From contig JBMNUT010000001.1 in assembly GCA_050946375.1 (NCBI GenBank), forward strand, positions 124,001-188,000: a stretch of DNA of 64,000 nucleotides, given 5' to 3'. The notes below the pieces were generated by a model. The model ran no database searches, was not told the origin of the DNA, and saw nothing but the letters and a program-made list of their open reading frames with translations. A program made the position numbers and the translations under genes. Shown here piece after piece: positions 8,833 to 16,731 of this stretch. Position 1 is the stretch's first letter; each line of letters begins with the position of its first letter. The DNA is from UBA1794 sp050946375 (GTDB lineage Bacteria > Bacteroidota > Bacteroidia > Bacteroidales > Bacteroidaceae).

Positions 8833-9224
8833 ATATTTTTAATGCTTCAGACAAAAGCATTCTGCATTCGTCCGTCATTTTAGGTGTTCTGATTTTAATA
8901 GATTGCCTTTTAAAGACTATTTCTATTTCAGATTTTGAATTCTCATCTAAAAGGATATCCAAATATATTTCAATCTCATCTTCTCCCTTCACCAGATTTA
9001 TCCCCGGTTTGTCAGAGCCAGGATCTAAAAAATCTTTTTGCTCATATCCCCACTCGCGAGAAAAAATCAACAAATTCCGATAAACCGGCTTGATAGTCTA
9101 ACGGAAACCTATCGCGAAATCCAGCCTCTAATGCAGTTCCAGCGACTGATGGGAATTTATATAGCCAATAGACAACGGTCAATCCTCCTATTCCCATCAA
9201 AATGTATTCGAGTATCTGTATCAT
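8798..9224 (-). pseudogene. Frameshifted membrane-anchored protein (two fragments)
   Basis: Two overlapping frames (9042-9224, 60 residues; 8798-9073, 91 residues) look like one gene broken by a single-base change. The first fragment has one transmembrane segment (ILMGIGGLTVVYWLYKF) and reads SEFVDFFSR up to its end. The second reads from the same bases IFSREWGYEQKDFLDPG onward. The overlap contains a run of six A on the plus strand (9061-9066); removing one base joins them into one protein of about 140 residues, with an N-terminal anchor and a soluble domain. This is either a real frameshift, a phase-variable homopolymer, or a sequencing error. The only start for the second fragment alone is TTG. 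Confidence 0.55.
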
Positions 9225-9263
9225 GCTTATATTGGTTTTGGAGTTCTTAAAATTTCACATTTC

Positions 9264-10139
9264 CTACGGACGTTTCCATTCGCCCACCATGTATTCCGCA
9301 AGTTCCTTGAACACCGTACCTGCCATCAGTCCGCCGCTCGCAGGCAGTCCCTCCTTATTGAGCGTGACGATCATGCTGTACTCAGGATTGTCAGCAGGAA
9401 AATAGCCGCAGAACTCGAGAGCATATTCACCGTCGGGAAGCAATAGCGTACTTGTTACACCCGCCACTTTAACCATCTGGCTTTGAGCCGGCCTTCCTAA
9501 TCCATCAGTAACCGCATATTCCAAAGCCTGCCTCATGTCGGGATTGTGCAGCACAGCCTTGGAAGTAATGAAAGTCAAGTTCTGCAATGGCGTAGTGAGA
9601 ATGCCATATCCCGACAGATCACGGACAAGACTGCTATCCTCCACCTGATAGCCCAACTTGCCCAATGCTTCAGCAAGAGCCTGCCCGTTCTTGAATGCCT
9701 TTTTCATCGTCTTATAAATGGCGATGTCTGATGAAGAAGCAAAACCCTGCTCCAGCGTAATCCTTCCGTAGCCGCCTCTACGCCAATTATGGTCGTACAA
9801 AGTGTCATTATCAACAATTAAAACGCCGTTGCCTACATTGACGGTATCGGAGAGGCTTACCGACTTTGTTTCCAAAGCCGCCAAAAGTACGGCCGTGCGC
9901 ACTAATCCTGATGCTTGAAGCAGGGAATCATTACCTACGGATGCCTTGACTTCGCCAGTCTGCACGTCCATGATGATAATCTGTCCGGTTGATGCGTCAA
10001 ATTCGGCGAGTTTCTCTTGCAGGACAGAGTCGGCTTTTGCTTGCAAGTCAGCATCGATAGCCGATGATTGCTTTTGTTGTCCCGTGTTGCAGGCTGCGAG
10101 GCTCACAAGGACGATGAATGACAGGAATATGGTTCTCAT
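9264..10139 (-). CDS. Lipoprotein with degenerate (inactive) penicillin-binding transpeptidase domain
   Basis: Starting at Met 10139 gives 291 residues with a lipoprotein signal, lipobox LAAC at Cys17. The rest follows the order of a class B PBP transpeptidase domain, but every catalytic motif is altered: SxxK becomes SGLVR (Gly78 and Arg81 in place of Ser and Lys), SxN becomes SSD (136-138), and KTGT becomes VTST (228-231). Conserved structural phrases remain (DVQTGEVKA, GYGILTTPLQNLTF, FCGYFPADNPEYSMIVTL). It can hardly acylate peptidoglycan or beta-lactams, so a binding or scaffolding role is more likely. An upstream ATG at 10223 overlaps the FtsZ-like gene's stop as ATGA, but would put 28 residues ahead of the signal peptide. 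Confidence 0.75.
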   Translation of the reverse strand: MRTIFLSFIVLVSLAACNTGQQKQSSAIDADLQAKADSVLQEKLAEFDASTGQIIIMDVQTGEVKASVGNDSLLQASGLVRTAVLLAALETKSVSLSDTVNVGNGVLIVDNDTLYDHNWRRGGYGRITLEQGFASSSDIAIYKTMKKAFKNGQALAEALGKLGYQVEDSSLVRDLSGYGILTTPLQNLTFITSKAVLHNPDMRQALEYAVTDGLGRPAQSQMVKVAGVTSTLLLPDGEYALEFCGYFPADNPEYSMIVTLNKEGLPASGGLMAGTVFKELAEYMVGEWKRP

Positions 10140-10168
10140 AAAGTGTGTGATTTTGCTGGATAAAGGTA

Positions 10169-10213
10169 GTACTTTTTTCTGATTCCGTCTATAAAACAGA
10201 CTTTCTTGCAAAA
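10169..10213. repeat. 45-bp direct repeat, copy 1 (right end of dead-PBP leader)
   Basis: Bases 10169-10213 and 11149-11193 match at about four of five positions, including a shared TATAAAACAGA core, the flanking GTAC-T-run and a TTTCTT-AAAA tail. The pair flanks the FtsZ-like gene exactly. It could be a duplicated promoter region for two leftward genes, or the trace of insertion or tandem duplication of a one-gene cassette. Confidence 0.6.
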
Positions 10214-10219
10214 TAATCG

Positions 10220-11128
10220 TCATGCCTTCAAAACTTTATTGAAGTTCTGCCATTTTTGGAAAATCCACTTTATAAAGCGTTTAATCAAGGAAGTCGAGTC
10301 TATGTCATTTTCCAGTTCTTCTATTTCTCGTTGAATTTGTATGAGCTTACTGTAATCACAGAGCAGATAAGACGAGATGATTTTTGCATTTTCCCAATTA
10401 ATCTCCTGATTATTTTGATATGTGCAGCATGATTTAATGATGTCTATAAAACTTTCATCTGGATATGCATATATTAAAGCGTAGTTCTTCTTTTTTATAT
10501 CAACATTTAAAAGAGTCTTGTTATTATCATAAGAAGAAAGAAGACCGCAATATTCTTCTGCCTCATCCTGAAAAGTATAGGTTACGATGTAAAGCCCATA
10601 AACAGAAGCGGTCAATCTTGCCTGCCATTTCTGGTCTGTTTCAGGAATGTATTCATAATTTGTCGGTTTGCAGCCATTGGATTGCTCGTTTTCACCCTCG
10701 AAATATTTCCAGATTCTCTCTCCTTTTCTGTATTTATATAATTCTTGGGATGTATGATTGGCTCCGCTGCATTCAATTAGGTATAATCCATCCTTTTGTG
10801 CGATTGCTTCTTTCGATATTAGCCCATTGGCATCCTTGTCGAAGTTATATTCTATCACTTCTTTGATTTGGTCTTTGACAGCTTCCGCCAACTCTGCCCA
10901 TTCGTCAGGTTTGGTACTGTACGGGAGGTTAAAATATCCATTCATTTTCACAAGGTTGTAATGCGGTATATCACTTTCAGGGGTGGCTTGAATAAAATTA
11001 CCGTTTACATAATCATCTCTAAAGCCACCAAAAGTAATGTAGCTGGCATCAGCTATCCCTATTTCTTTCATTCGTTGAACAGTGTTACGACCACCACCGC
11101 CAACGCCAATAATAAGTATCTTGCTCAT
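10220..11128 (-). CDS. FtsZ/tubulin-like nucleotide-loop protein with C-terminal amphipathic helix
   Basis: Translation from Met 11128 gives 302 residues. The first 25 residues, MSKILIIGVGGGGRNTVQRM and onward, reproduce the first beta strand, the GGGGxN T1 loop and helix H1 of FtsZ. The later tubulin signature GGGTGTG is missing and I cannot align the middle (residues 45-240) to any family. The last 25 residues contain SLIKRFIKWIFQKW, a basic amphipathic helix of the sort that attaches proteins to membranes. It is flanked by 45-bp direct repeats and followed by the dead-transpeptidase lipoprotein. An in-frame ATG nine bases upstream is an alternative start. I give no function. Confidence 0.65.
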   Translation of the reverse strand: MSKILIIGVGGGGRNTVQRMKEIGIADASYITFGGFRDDYVNGNFIQATPESDIPHYNLVKMNGYFNLPYSTKPDEWAELAEAVKDQIKEVIEYNFDKDANGLISKEAIAQKDGLYLIECSGANHTSQELYKYRKGERIWKYFEGENEQSNGCKPTNYEYIPETDQKWQARLTASVYGLYIVTYTFQDEAEEYCGLLSSYDNNKTLLNVDIKKKNYALIYAYPDESFIDIIKSCCTYQNNQEINWENAKIISSYLLCDYSKLIQIQREIEELENDIDSTSLIKRFIKWIFQKWQNFNKVLKA

Positions 11129-11148
11129 AATTATCATTTTTATTAGTG

Positions 11149-11193
11149 GTACTTTTTCTAACTCTTCCTATAAAACAGAGTTTCTTCTAAAAA
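11149..11193. repeat. 45-bp direct repeat, copy 2 (upstream of FtsZ-like gene)
   Basis: This is the partner of 10169-10213. It ends about 20 bp before the FtsZ-like start codon on the minus strand, so it could carry that gene's promoter. Confidence 0.6.
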
Positions 11194-11660
11194 AGTACAA
11201 CCCGTTTTCATGTCCAAAGTTCAGTCTGCATTACTTCTTCTGTTAAGTACATCAGGGAGAAAAACAGACAGTTCATTACCGCAGTATCACCCTCTGCCCC
11301 GCAATTCGGACAGATTACTTCATCGATCTGCTCGTTATCAAAGCTGTCCAGATAGATTTGCGTGACTCGTTCTGAACTTATCCTTGCCCCAGCTCCAGTT
11401 CCCCAAGCAACTGCTTTATTTCGCTGCTCTTACGGAGTTCGTGGTAGGCCTTTCCTCGCGCAATCAGCCCTTCCGCCCGTAAGTCGCCGAGGCCGTGTGC
11501 CGCTGCCTATGTATTCCGCCATCTGCCGCGCCAAGCAAGGGTGAGTTCATGCCCGTTGAGGAGCATGCCTCTGTATGATGAGTCCTACGATTGTTCCGTT
11601 CCAGCCGAAGGCGTCCAAAAGCCTACGTACAAACACGAAAAAAGCGGCTATCTTATTTCG
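11194..11660 (-). pseudogene. Gene debris between islet and tRNA-Lys
   Basis: No intact gene is present. On the minus strand I can read coding-like fragments in different frames. One ends at 11378 and reads GDLRAEGLIARGKAYHELRK and onward to LGELELGQG; another, running down to about 11208, includes VTQIYLDSFDNEQIDEVICP followed by NCG, giving a CPNCG zinc-ribbon-like pair. Neither has a usable start codon, and stops separate the pieces. They look like the remains of one or two decayed genes; I cannot assign a family. Decayed genes beside a tRNA are common where elements have integrated and been lost. Confidence 0.35.
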
Positions 11661-11677
11661 ACAACCGCTTGATTCTC

Positions 11678-11753
11678 TGGTGATCCGCTTGGGGCTCGAA
11701 CCCAAGACCCCAACATTAAAAGTGTTGTGCTCTACCAACTGAGCTAGCGAATC
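11678..11753 (-). tRNA. tRNA-Lys (anticodon TTT)
   Basis: On the minus strand the 5' acceptor strand GATTCGC (11753-11747) pairs with GCGGATC (11688-11682), followed by the discriminator A and an encoded CCA (11680-11678). The D-arm GCTC-AGTTGGTA-GAGC, the anticodon arm CAACA-CTTTTAA-TGTTG (anticodon TTT) and the T-arm TTGGG-TTCGAGC-CCCAA are all perfect. It borders the low-GC islet, so it may have served as an attachment site. Confidence 0.95.
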
Positions 11754-12072
11754 TCCGTTTTTGCGCTGCAAAGGTACACACTTTTGTGAGAACTACAAAA
11801 CTTCACGCTCTTTTTTTGCTTGTGAATGCGCTTTTTTCAGGACGGATGCGCAAAAAACTGTCGGAATGAAGTCATTTGAGTTACGCGACAAGGCTCAAAA
11901 AACGTTTGCTCGCCAACCAAAGAGATATACACCACTGACAAAAAAGGCACAATTCTTCTCGTGAAAAGCACCGTACCTTTTCTTCAAAAGATGCAGCAGT
12001 TTTCAGAAAAACGACCGCACCACTTATTCTTTTCCGCGGGATGAGTTCTCTCCAACGCGGCAATCTCACTAC
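11754..12072. other. Gene-free region between tRNA-Lys and AI-2E gene
   Basis: I see no supported gene. The short open frames here come mainly from a degenerate 22-bp-period array at about 11962-12020. The segment also has several T- and A-runs but no clean terminator. Confidence 0.4.
11962..12020. repeat. 22-bp-period repeat array (degenerate)
   Basis: Two consecutive 22-base units can be read, starting CTTTTCTTCAAAAG and GTTTTCAGAAAAAC, preceded by a partial unit GAAAAGCACCG. This is the leftmost member I can recognise. Confidence 0.5.
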
Positions 12073-13296
12073 TCAACGGAGCCTGCCGCCGGACTGACTG
12101 TCCTTACCGGAAGAAGCCACAGAGCCATCCCCCTCTTTTCGGGGAGCAGCCTCCGAAGGCTCCGCAACGGGCTCTGCAGCAGGCGCAAGCAGGTCGCCCG
12201 CGTCGTCCGCCTCCAGCCCGTCGCGCGCAATGCGGTAACGCCGGTAGTAAGCCAGCAGCAAGGAAGTAACCGGAAGGGCTATCACCATTCCCGTAACGCC
12301 CAGCAAGGTGCCCCAAACGGAGAGGGACAAAAGAATTATCGCCGGGTTCAGCCCCGTAATCCGACCCATGATTTTCGGCACGAGCAGCATGTCTTCCAGC
12401 ACCTGCACCGTGGCAAAAACCAGAAAAAGATAGAAGAGCAGCAGCCAAAAGCTCTCGCCCGTATAGACCGACTTCATGAGGGTCAGCAGGATAGTGGGGA
12501 ACAAAGCGATGACCTTCATGTAGGGAATCAGCGTAAGCACCCCGACAAACAGGCCCATGGCAATGGCCATAGGCAAATCGATGAGCAGAAATCCGAGCGA
12601 GGTGAGGACCGCCACGATAAAGGCGATGAGCGACTGGCCACGAAAGTAGCGGTTCATCGAATTTTTGACGTCGTTTACCAAACGGGCCACCCGGTTTCGG
12701 TGACGGGCCGGCAGCAAAGGAATCCAACCGCTTGTCAGGGCTTCGTAATCCAGCAGAATAAAAAACGTATAGAGCAAGACAAGTAGCGCTGTCCCTACCG
12801 TCCCCAGCAAAGAGAACGACTGCGAAAGAATTTTCTGCAAGCGGGGTATGATGGCTTCCCCTATGCCCATGATATTTTCCTTGGTCAGATAGCTGCTGAG
12901 TTGCTCGAAATCCACATATTTGTTGACGAACCTGTTCAAAGCCGCGGGAATCAATGAGACTTGTGAGTCGCCCTTTTCCCCCAGATAAGCGGCAATCAGC
13001 TTGTTCACCTTGCCCAATTCCTCAAAAACCGGCGGCACCACCAGTTCGTAGACTCCCCAAAACAGCAATGCTACCAGTACGAAAGTCAAGAATATGGCCA
13101 GCACTCTGTTCTTCATACGCATCTTATATTGGAAGAAGCTCACCAGAGGATGCAAGAAATAGGCGAGCAGAAGCGCCACGAAGAAGGGGAAAAGAGCGCC
13201 TTCCAGCAAATAAAGGAAATAGAAGGATACGGCAATCAGGGTACCCACAATCAGATAGCGGGCAAAACGGTCAAACGTAATGGGAGATTCGAGCAT
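12073..13296 (-). CDS. AI-2E family membrane transporter
   Basis: About 407 residues from the Met at 13296; the further upstream start would add a hydrophobic tail not typical of the family. There are 7-8 membrane segments, paired near the N-terminus (residues 12-55) and again through 140-340. Typical family text is present: LTLIPYMKVIALFPTILLTL and FATVQVLEDMLLVPKIMGR near residues 255-310. The last 60 residues are a charged, low-complexity cytoplasmic tail (EPVAEPSEAAPRKEGDGS). Members export AI-2 or act as sodium/proton antiporters; the substrate here is unknown. A -7 box (TATTTTTG on the minus strand, 13392-13399) lies upstream. Confidence 0.85.
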   Translation of the reverse strand: MLESPITFDRFARYLIVGTLIAVSFYFLYLLEGALFPFFVALLLAYFLHPLVSFFQYKMRMKNRVLAIFLTFVLVALLFWGVYELVVPPVFEELGKVNKLIAAYLGEKGDSQVSLIPAALNRFVNKYVDFEQLSSYLTKENIMGIGEAIIPRLQKILSQSFSLLGTVGTALLVLLYTFFILLDYEALTSGWIPLLPARHRNRVARLVNDVKNSMNRYFRGQSLIAFIVAVLTSLGFLLIDLPMAIAMGLFVGVLTLIPYMKVIALFPTILLTLMKSVYTGESFWLLLFYLFLVFATVQVLEDMLLVPKIMGRITGLNPAIILLSLSVWGTLLGVTGMVIALPVTSLLLAYYRRYRIARDGLEADDAGDLLAPAAEPVAEPSEAAPRKEGDGSVASSGKDSQSGGRLR

Positions 13297-13391
13297 GGCC
13301 TTTTTAAAATAAGGATAAAAAAACAGCCCCACCAAAGCCTCGTTTTGCACGAGAAAGCCTTGCAGGAAGGGCAAAAGAATACGATTTGGTG

Positions 13392-13399
13392 CAAAAATA
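13392..13399 (-). promoter_or_regulatory. -7 box for AI-2E gene
   Basis: CAAAAATA on the plus strand reads TATTTTTG on the minus strand, matching TAnnTTTG. It is divergent from the rsmI promoter 35 bp away. Confidence 0.4.
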
Positions 13400-13433
13400 A
13401 TACATTTTTCGCGGCTAACTTTCGGATTCTATA

Positions 13434-13441
13434 TATATTTG
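13434..13441 (+). promoter_or_regulatory. -7 box for rsmI operon
   Basis: TATATTTG matches the Bacteroidetes -7 consensus and lies 20 bases before the rsmI start codon. No clear TTTG -33 element is found at the expected spacing. Confidence 0.5.
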
Positions 13442-13461
13442 CCCCAAAAAGTTTGCATTAG

Positions 13462-14202
13462 ATGGGGAAACTTTTTATCGTTCCTACGCCAGTCGGCAAT
13501 CTGGAAGACATCACCTTACGCGCTTTACGCATTCTGCGCGAAGCAGATGCCATATTGGCCGAAGATACGCGCACCACGGGAATCCTGCTCAAGCACTACG
13601 ACATCAAGAAACCCATGCTTGCCCATCATAAGTTCAACGAGCACCAAACGATAGAACAGCTTGCACGGCGCATCGAATCGGGCGAGTGGAACAGCGTAGC
13701 CCTCGTCTCCGACGCGGGTACACCCGGCATATCCGACCCCGGATTCATGCTGGTGCGCCTCTGTGCCGAGCAGGGCATCGAGGTAGAATGCCTGCCCGGT
13801 CCCACGGCCTGCATCCCGGCGCTCATCAACTCTGCGCTGCCCTGCGACCGATTCGTATTCGAAGGTTTTCTGCCTCAGAAGAAAGGCCGTCGCACACGTC
13901 TGGAAGCACTCCGGCAGGAAACCCGCACAATGATTTTCTACGAATCTCCACACCGTGTGGCCAAAGCCCTCTCCCAAATGATTGAGACATTCGGCGCCGA
14001 CCGCCCGGCAGCCACCGTACGCGAAATATCCAAGCTGCACGAAGAAACCCTCCGGGGTACGCTTTCCGAACTGCAGCAGCACTTCACCGACGAAGAACCG
14101 CGTGGCGAATTTGTCATCGTCGTAGGCGGCATGCCGCAAGCTCCACGGGAGAAGCGCTCGAAATACCAAGATATTAACCCCAAAAACAACGAAGAGATAT
14201 GA
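13462..14202 (+). CDS. rsmI: 16S rRNA (cytidine1402-2'-O)-methyltransferase
   Basis: RsmI methylates the ribose of C1402 in the ribosomal decoding centre using SAM. The protein is 246 residues and carries the tetrapyrrole-methylase fold signature from its start: GKLFIVPTPVGNLEDITLRA, then AEDTRTTGILLKHY, ALVSDAGTPGISDPG near residue 76, and the LPGPTACIPALINSALP region. It is slightly shorter than the E. coli protein because the C-terminal helical extension is reduced. It overlaps the next start codon by 4 bases (ATGA), so the two are translationally coupled. Confidence 0.95.
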   Translation: MGKLFIVPTPVGNLEDITLRALRILREADAILAEDTRTTGILLKHYDIKKPMLAHHKFNEHQTIEQLARRIESGEWNSVALVSDAGTPGISDPGFMLVRLCAEQGIEVECLPGPTACIPALINSALPCDRFVFEGFLPQKKGRRTRLEALRQETRTMIFYESPHRVAKALSQMIETFGADRPAATVREISKLHEETLRGTLSELQQHFTDEEPRGEFVIVVGGMPQAPREKRSKYQDINPKNNEEI

Positions 14203-15059
14203 AAAAACAAATGTTCCTTTTAGTTGCCGGAGCAGCATTCATGCTTGCCGCGTGCAACGATTCTTCAAAAGAGACTACCCGCCTACAAGAGACCAACGAC
14301 TCCTTGCGCGCCCAAATTGCAGCCCGGGATAGCGAAATGGACTCCGTTTTGACCATCTTCAATGAAATCCAGGAAGGATTCACCCAAATCAGCCAAGCAC
14401 AAAACCGCATCACCCTGTCCCGAACGGGCGACCCCGGAAACCGGCAGGCCGCACGGGCACAGATACAAGAGGACATGAAATTCATCATCAATACGATGAA
14501 GAGTAACAAAGAACGCATCGCCCAGCTCCAGGCCCAAGTCAAGAAACAAGGCATGAACACGGCAGCCATGGAAAAGACCCTGGCCTCCATGCAGGAAGAA
14601 CTGGTAATGCGCAACGAGCAGATCGAAGCCCTGCAGGCAGAACTCCAGCAGCGAAACATACAACTCGAAGGACTGGACAGCGAAATCAACGAACTGAATG
14701 CCAACATTGAAGCGCTGGACATCGAAAATGCACAAAAGGATAAAATCGTTTCCGAGCAAGACAAAAACCTGCATACGGCCTACTTCGCCATCGGAACCCA
14801 GCGGGAACTGAAGGAAAAGCGCATCCTGGAAGACGGAGAAGTGCTGAAAGGAAACTACGAAAAGGACTACTTCACGACCGTAGACATACGCTCTTGCAAC
14901 ACAATCTCCCTCATGAGCAAGAAAGCCAAGCTGCTCACTACGCACCCCGCCTCGTCTTATGAGCTGACCAAAGGCGCCGATAAAAACCTGACGCTGAAGA
15001 TCAACGACCCGAAAGCCTTCTGGAGCATCTCCAAATACCTGGTCATCAGAGTGTGGTAA
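14199..15059 (+). CDS. Coiled-coil lipoprotein of the Cbp1-like type
   Basis: This 286-residue protein has a lipoprotein signal with lipobox MLAAC (Cys near 19). Residues about 25-180 are predicted almost wholly as coiled coil, with runs such as MQEELVMRNEQIEALQAELQ. A globular C-terminal domain (about 190-286) begins near TAYFAIGTQRELKEKRILED. Proteins of this shape follow rsmI in many Bacteroidales and are sometimes named collagen-binding-protein-like, a name with little support. It is translationally coupled to rsmI by an ATGA overlap and overlaps the following HAD gene. Confidence 0.75.
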   Translation: MKKQMFLLVAGAAFMLAACNDSSKETTRLQETNDSLRAQIAARDSEMDSVLTIFNEIQEGFTQISQAQNRITLSRTGDPGNRQAARAQIQEDMKFIINTMKSNKERIAQLQAQVKKQGMNTAAMEKTLASMQEELVMRNEQIEALQAELQQRNIQLEGLDSEINELNANIEALDIENAQKDKIVSEQDKNLHTAYFAIGTQRELKEKRILEDGEVLKGNYEKDYFTTVDIRSCNTISLMSKKAKLLTTHPASSYELTKGADKNLTLKINDPKAFWSISKYLVIRVW

Positions 15060-15886
15060 ACTACAAGTCCCTCTTCTTTGACCTTGACGATACCCTCTGG
15101 GATACTGCTGCCAATTCGCGTAGCAGCCTCTCAGAGGCTTTCGTATACTGCAACTTAAGCCGGTTTTTCCCCGACTTTGAGACATTTTACCGTATCTATT
15201 CTGTCCGAAACGAGCAACTATGGACAGAATATGCTGCCGGAAGAATCGACAAGTCCCTGCTCAATTTCGAGCGTTTTGCCCATCCCTTCCGCCAAGTCGG
15301 CCAGGAAACAGGCACACCCGACGGCTTCCAGCCGCTCGATCCGCAAGGCATTCTGCCGGCCGACGCAGCCGCACTGGCTACGGGACGCCCCTTGCTTGAG
15401 ACGTTTGCCAAGCAATTCTTTCTCCTCATCCCTACCCAGAAACGCACTGTTCCCCATGCCTTTTCCGTACTTCAGGCCCTGCAAGAACGCGGATACCGCC
15501 TCTATATTCTCTCAAACGGCTTCCGCGAACTTCAGCACCGCAAGATGAAAAACTCCGGGCTTGAAGGCTTCTTCCGAAAAACCGTACTGTCCGACGACAT
15601 TGCCCTGCTGAAGCCCGACCCACGATTCTTCCACTATGCGCTCTCCGTCACGCAGAGTTCGCCCCGCGAGAGCCTGATGATTGGCGACAACCTCTGCACG
15701 GACATCCTCGGAGCCTTTCATGCCGGCATCGACCAGCTCTACTTCAATCCCCGAAAGCTCCCCATCCCGACCGAAAATCCGCCTTCCACCCTGGCGCAAG
15801 CAGCGGCTCTGCCCCGCCTGCCCCACGGCTGGAGACCCACATTCGAGGTTCACTCTCTGGCCGAAATACCCAGCCTGTTGCCCTAA
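15053..15886 (+). CDS. HAD-superfamily phosphatase, YjjG-like, with insertion
   Basis: This 277-residue protein begins with GTG overlapping the preceding stop. HAD motif I is FFDLDDTLWDT at residues 8-18, motif II is ILSNGF near 160, and motif III/IV is KPDPRFFHYAL with MIGDNLCTDILGA near 187-222. YjjG-type enzymes dephosphorylate noncanonical pyrimidine nucleotides. Usual members are about 230 residues; here a Pro/Gly-rich insert (about residues 78-115, including DGFQPLDPQGILPADAAA) enlarges the cap domain. Function as a nucleotidase is likely but not certain. Confidence 0.8.
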   Translation: MVNYKSLFFDLDDTLWDTAANSRSSLSEAFVYCNLSRFFPDFETFYRIYSVRNEQLWTEYAAGRIDKSLLNFERFAHPFRQVGQETGTPDGFQPLDPQGILPADAAALATGRPLLETFAKQFFLLIPTQKRTVPHAFSVLQALQERGYRLYILSNGFRELQHRKMKNSGLEGFFRKTVLSDDIALLKPDPRFFHYALSVTQSSPRESLMIGDNLCTDILGAFHAGIDQLYFNPRKLPIPTENPPSTLAQAAALPRLPHGWRPTFEVHSLAEIPSLLP

Positions 15887-15930
15887 AACATCAGCCACCT
15901 ATCCCCACACAACCTAATCTTTTTCGACTT

Positions 15931-16713
15931 ATGTTCAACACTTTCGACTTAATCTACTTCAGCCCGACCTTTACCACCCAGCGTATCCTTCGGGAAATAG
16001 CCTCCACACACAGCGAAAAGCTGCAACGCGAAATCGACCTGACCCCGCAGGGGAAAACCGCCACCTACGACTACTCTCCGCAAGAGGCACTCCTCATCGG
16101 CTTCCCCGTCTATGCAGGACGTGTTCCCCAGCCCTTCACCGAACGCATCAAAGGCCTGCGCGGCGCAAACTCGCCCGCAATCATCGTAGCCGTATACGGC
16201 AACCGGGCTTACGACGACGCCCTGATGGAAATGAAAATGGTGCTCGAGCAACAAGGTTTCTACATTGCCGGTGCAGCGGCTTTCATAGCCCAACATTCCA
16301 TCGTTCCCAGCATCGCCTCCAGCCGGCCCGATGCCGAAGATTTGGCTTACGCACGACGCTTCGGACAGGAAGTATTCGAAAAACTGGAAAAAGCTGCCCC
16401 CTGTTCGCCCCAAATGCCCGGGCTTCCCATCAAAGGGCAAGTACCCCTGCGCCCCTACTACCGCATGCCCGTCCATCCGAAGGCCAACCGGCACTGCCAG
16501 AAATGCGGCCTTTGCGCCCAACAATGCCCTATGGGAGCCATTCCCCTGCAAAACCCCAAAGAAACCGACCCGCAACTTTGCATAACTTGCATGCGTTGCG
16601 TCCACATTTGCCCGCACCACGCCCGGAATATCAACTTCCTGGTACGGCTTCTGACCCGGCGCAAACTCTCCAAACTATGCAAAGAGCGGAAACGCCCGGA
16701 ATGGGTCTTATAA
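15931..16713 (+). CDS. EFR1-type flavodoxin/ferredoxin fusion
   Basis: This 260-residue protein has an N-terminal flavodoxin-like half (IYFSPTFTTQRILREIA; GFPVYAGRVPQPFTERIKGL) and a C-terminal ferredoxin domain with two 4Fe-4S cysteine sets, CQKCGLCAQQCPMGAIP near 190 and CITCMRCVHICPHHARN near 213. It is a cytoplasmic electron carrier of the 'EFR1' family, common in anaerobes; the redox partner is not known. It ends 18 bp from the convergent GT51 gene. Confidence 0.85.
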   Translation: MFNTFDLIYFSPTFTTQRILREIASTHSEKLQREIDLTPQGKTATYDYSPQEALLIGFPVYAGRVPQPFTERIKGLRGANSPAIIVAVYGNRAYDDALMEMKMVLEQQGFYIAGAAAFIAQHSIVPSIASSRPDAEDLAYARRFGQEVFEKLEKAAPCSPQMPGLPIKGQVPLRPYYRMPVHPKANRHCQKCGLCAQQCPMGAIPLQNPKETDPQLCITCMRCVHICPHHARNINFLVRLLTRRKLSKLCKERKRPEWVL

Positions 16714-16731
16714 AAAAAACATCCGCATGCG

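Noticed and set aside
10220..11128. A second complete FtsZ
   Set aside because: Only the T1-loop region matches; GGGTGTG and the synergy-loop region of FtsZ are absent.
11547..11771. Minus-strand frame reading SLAQLVEHNTFNVGVLGSSP
   Set aside because: It is the translation of tRNA-Lys itself, a well-known false gene.
11881..12069. Small frames near the AI-2E gene
   Set aside because: They consist mostly of 22-bp repeat translation (KTAASFEEKVRCFS), with no other support.
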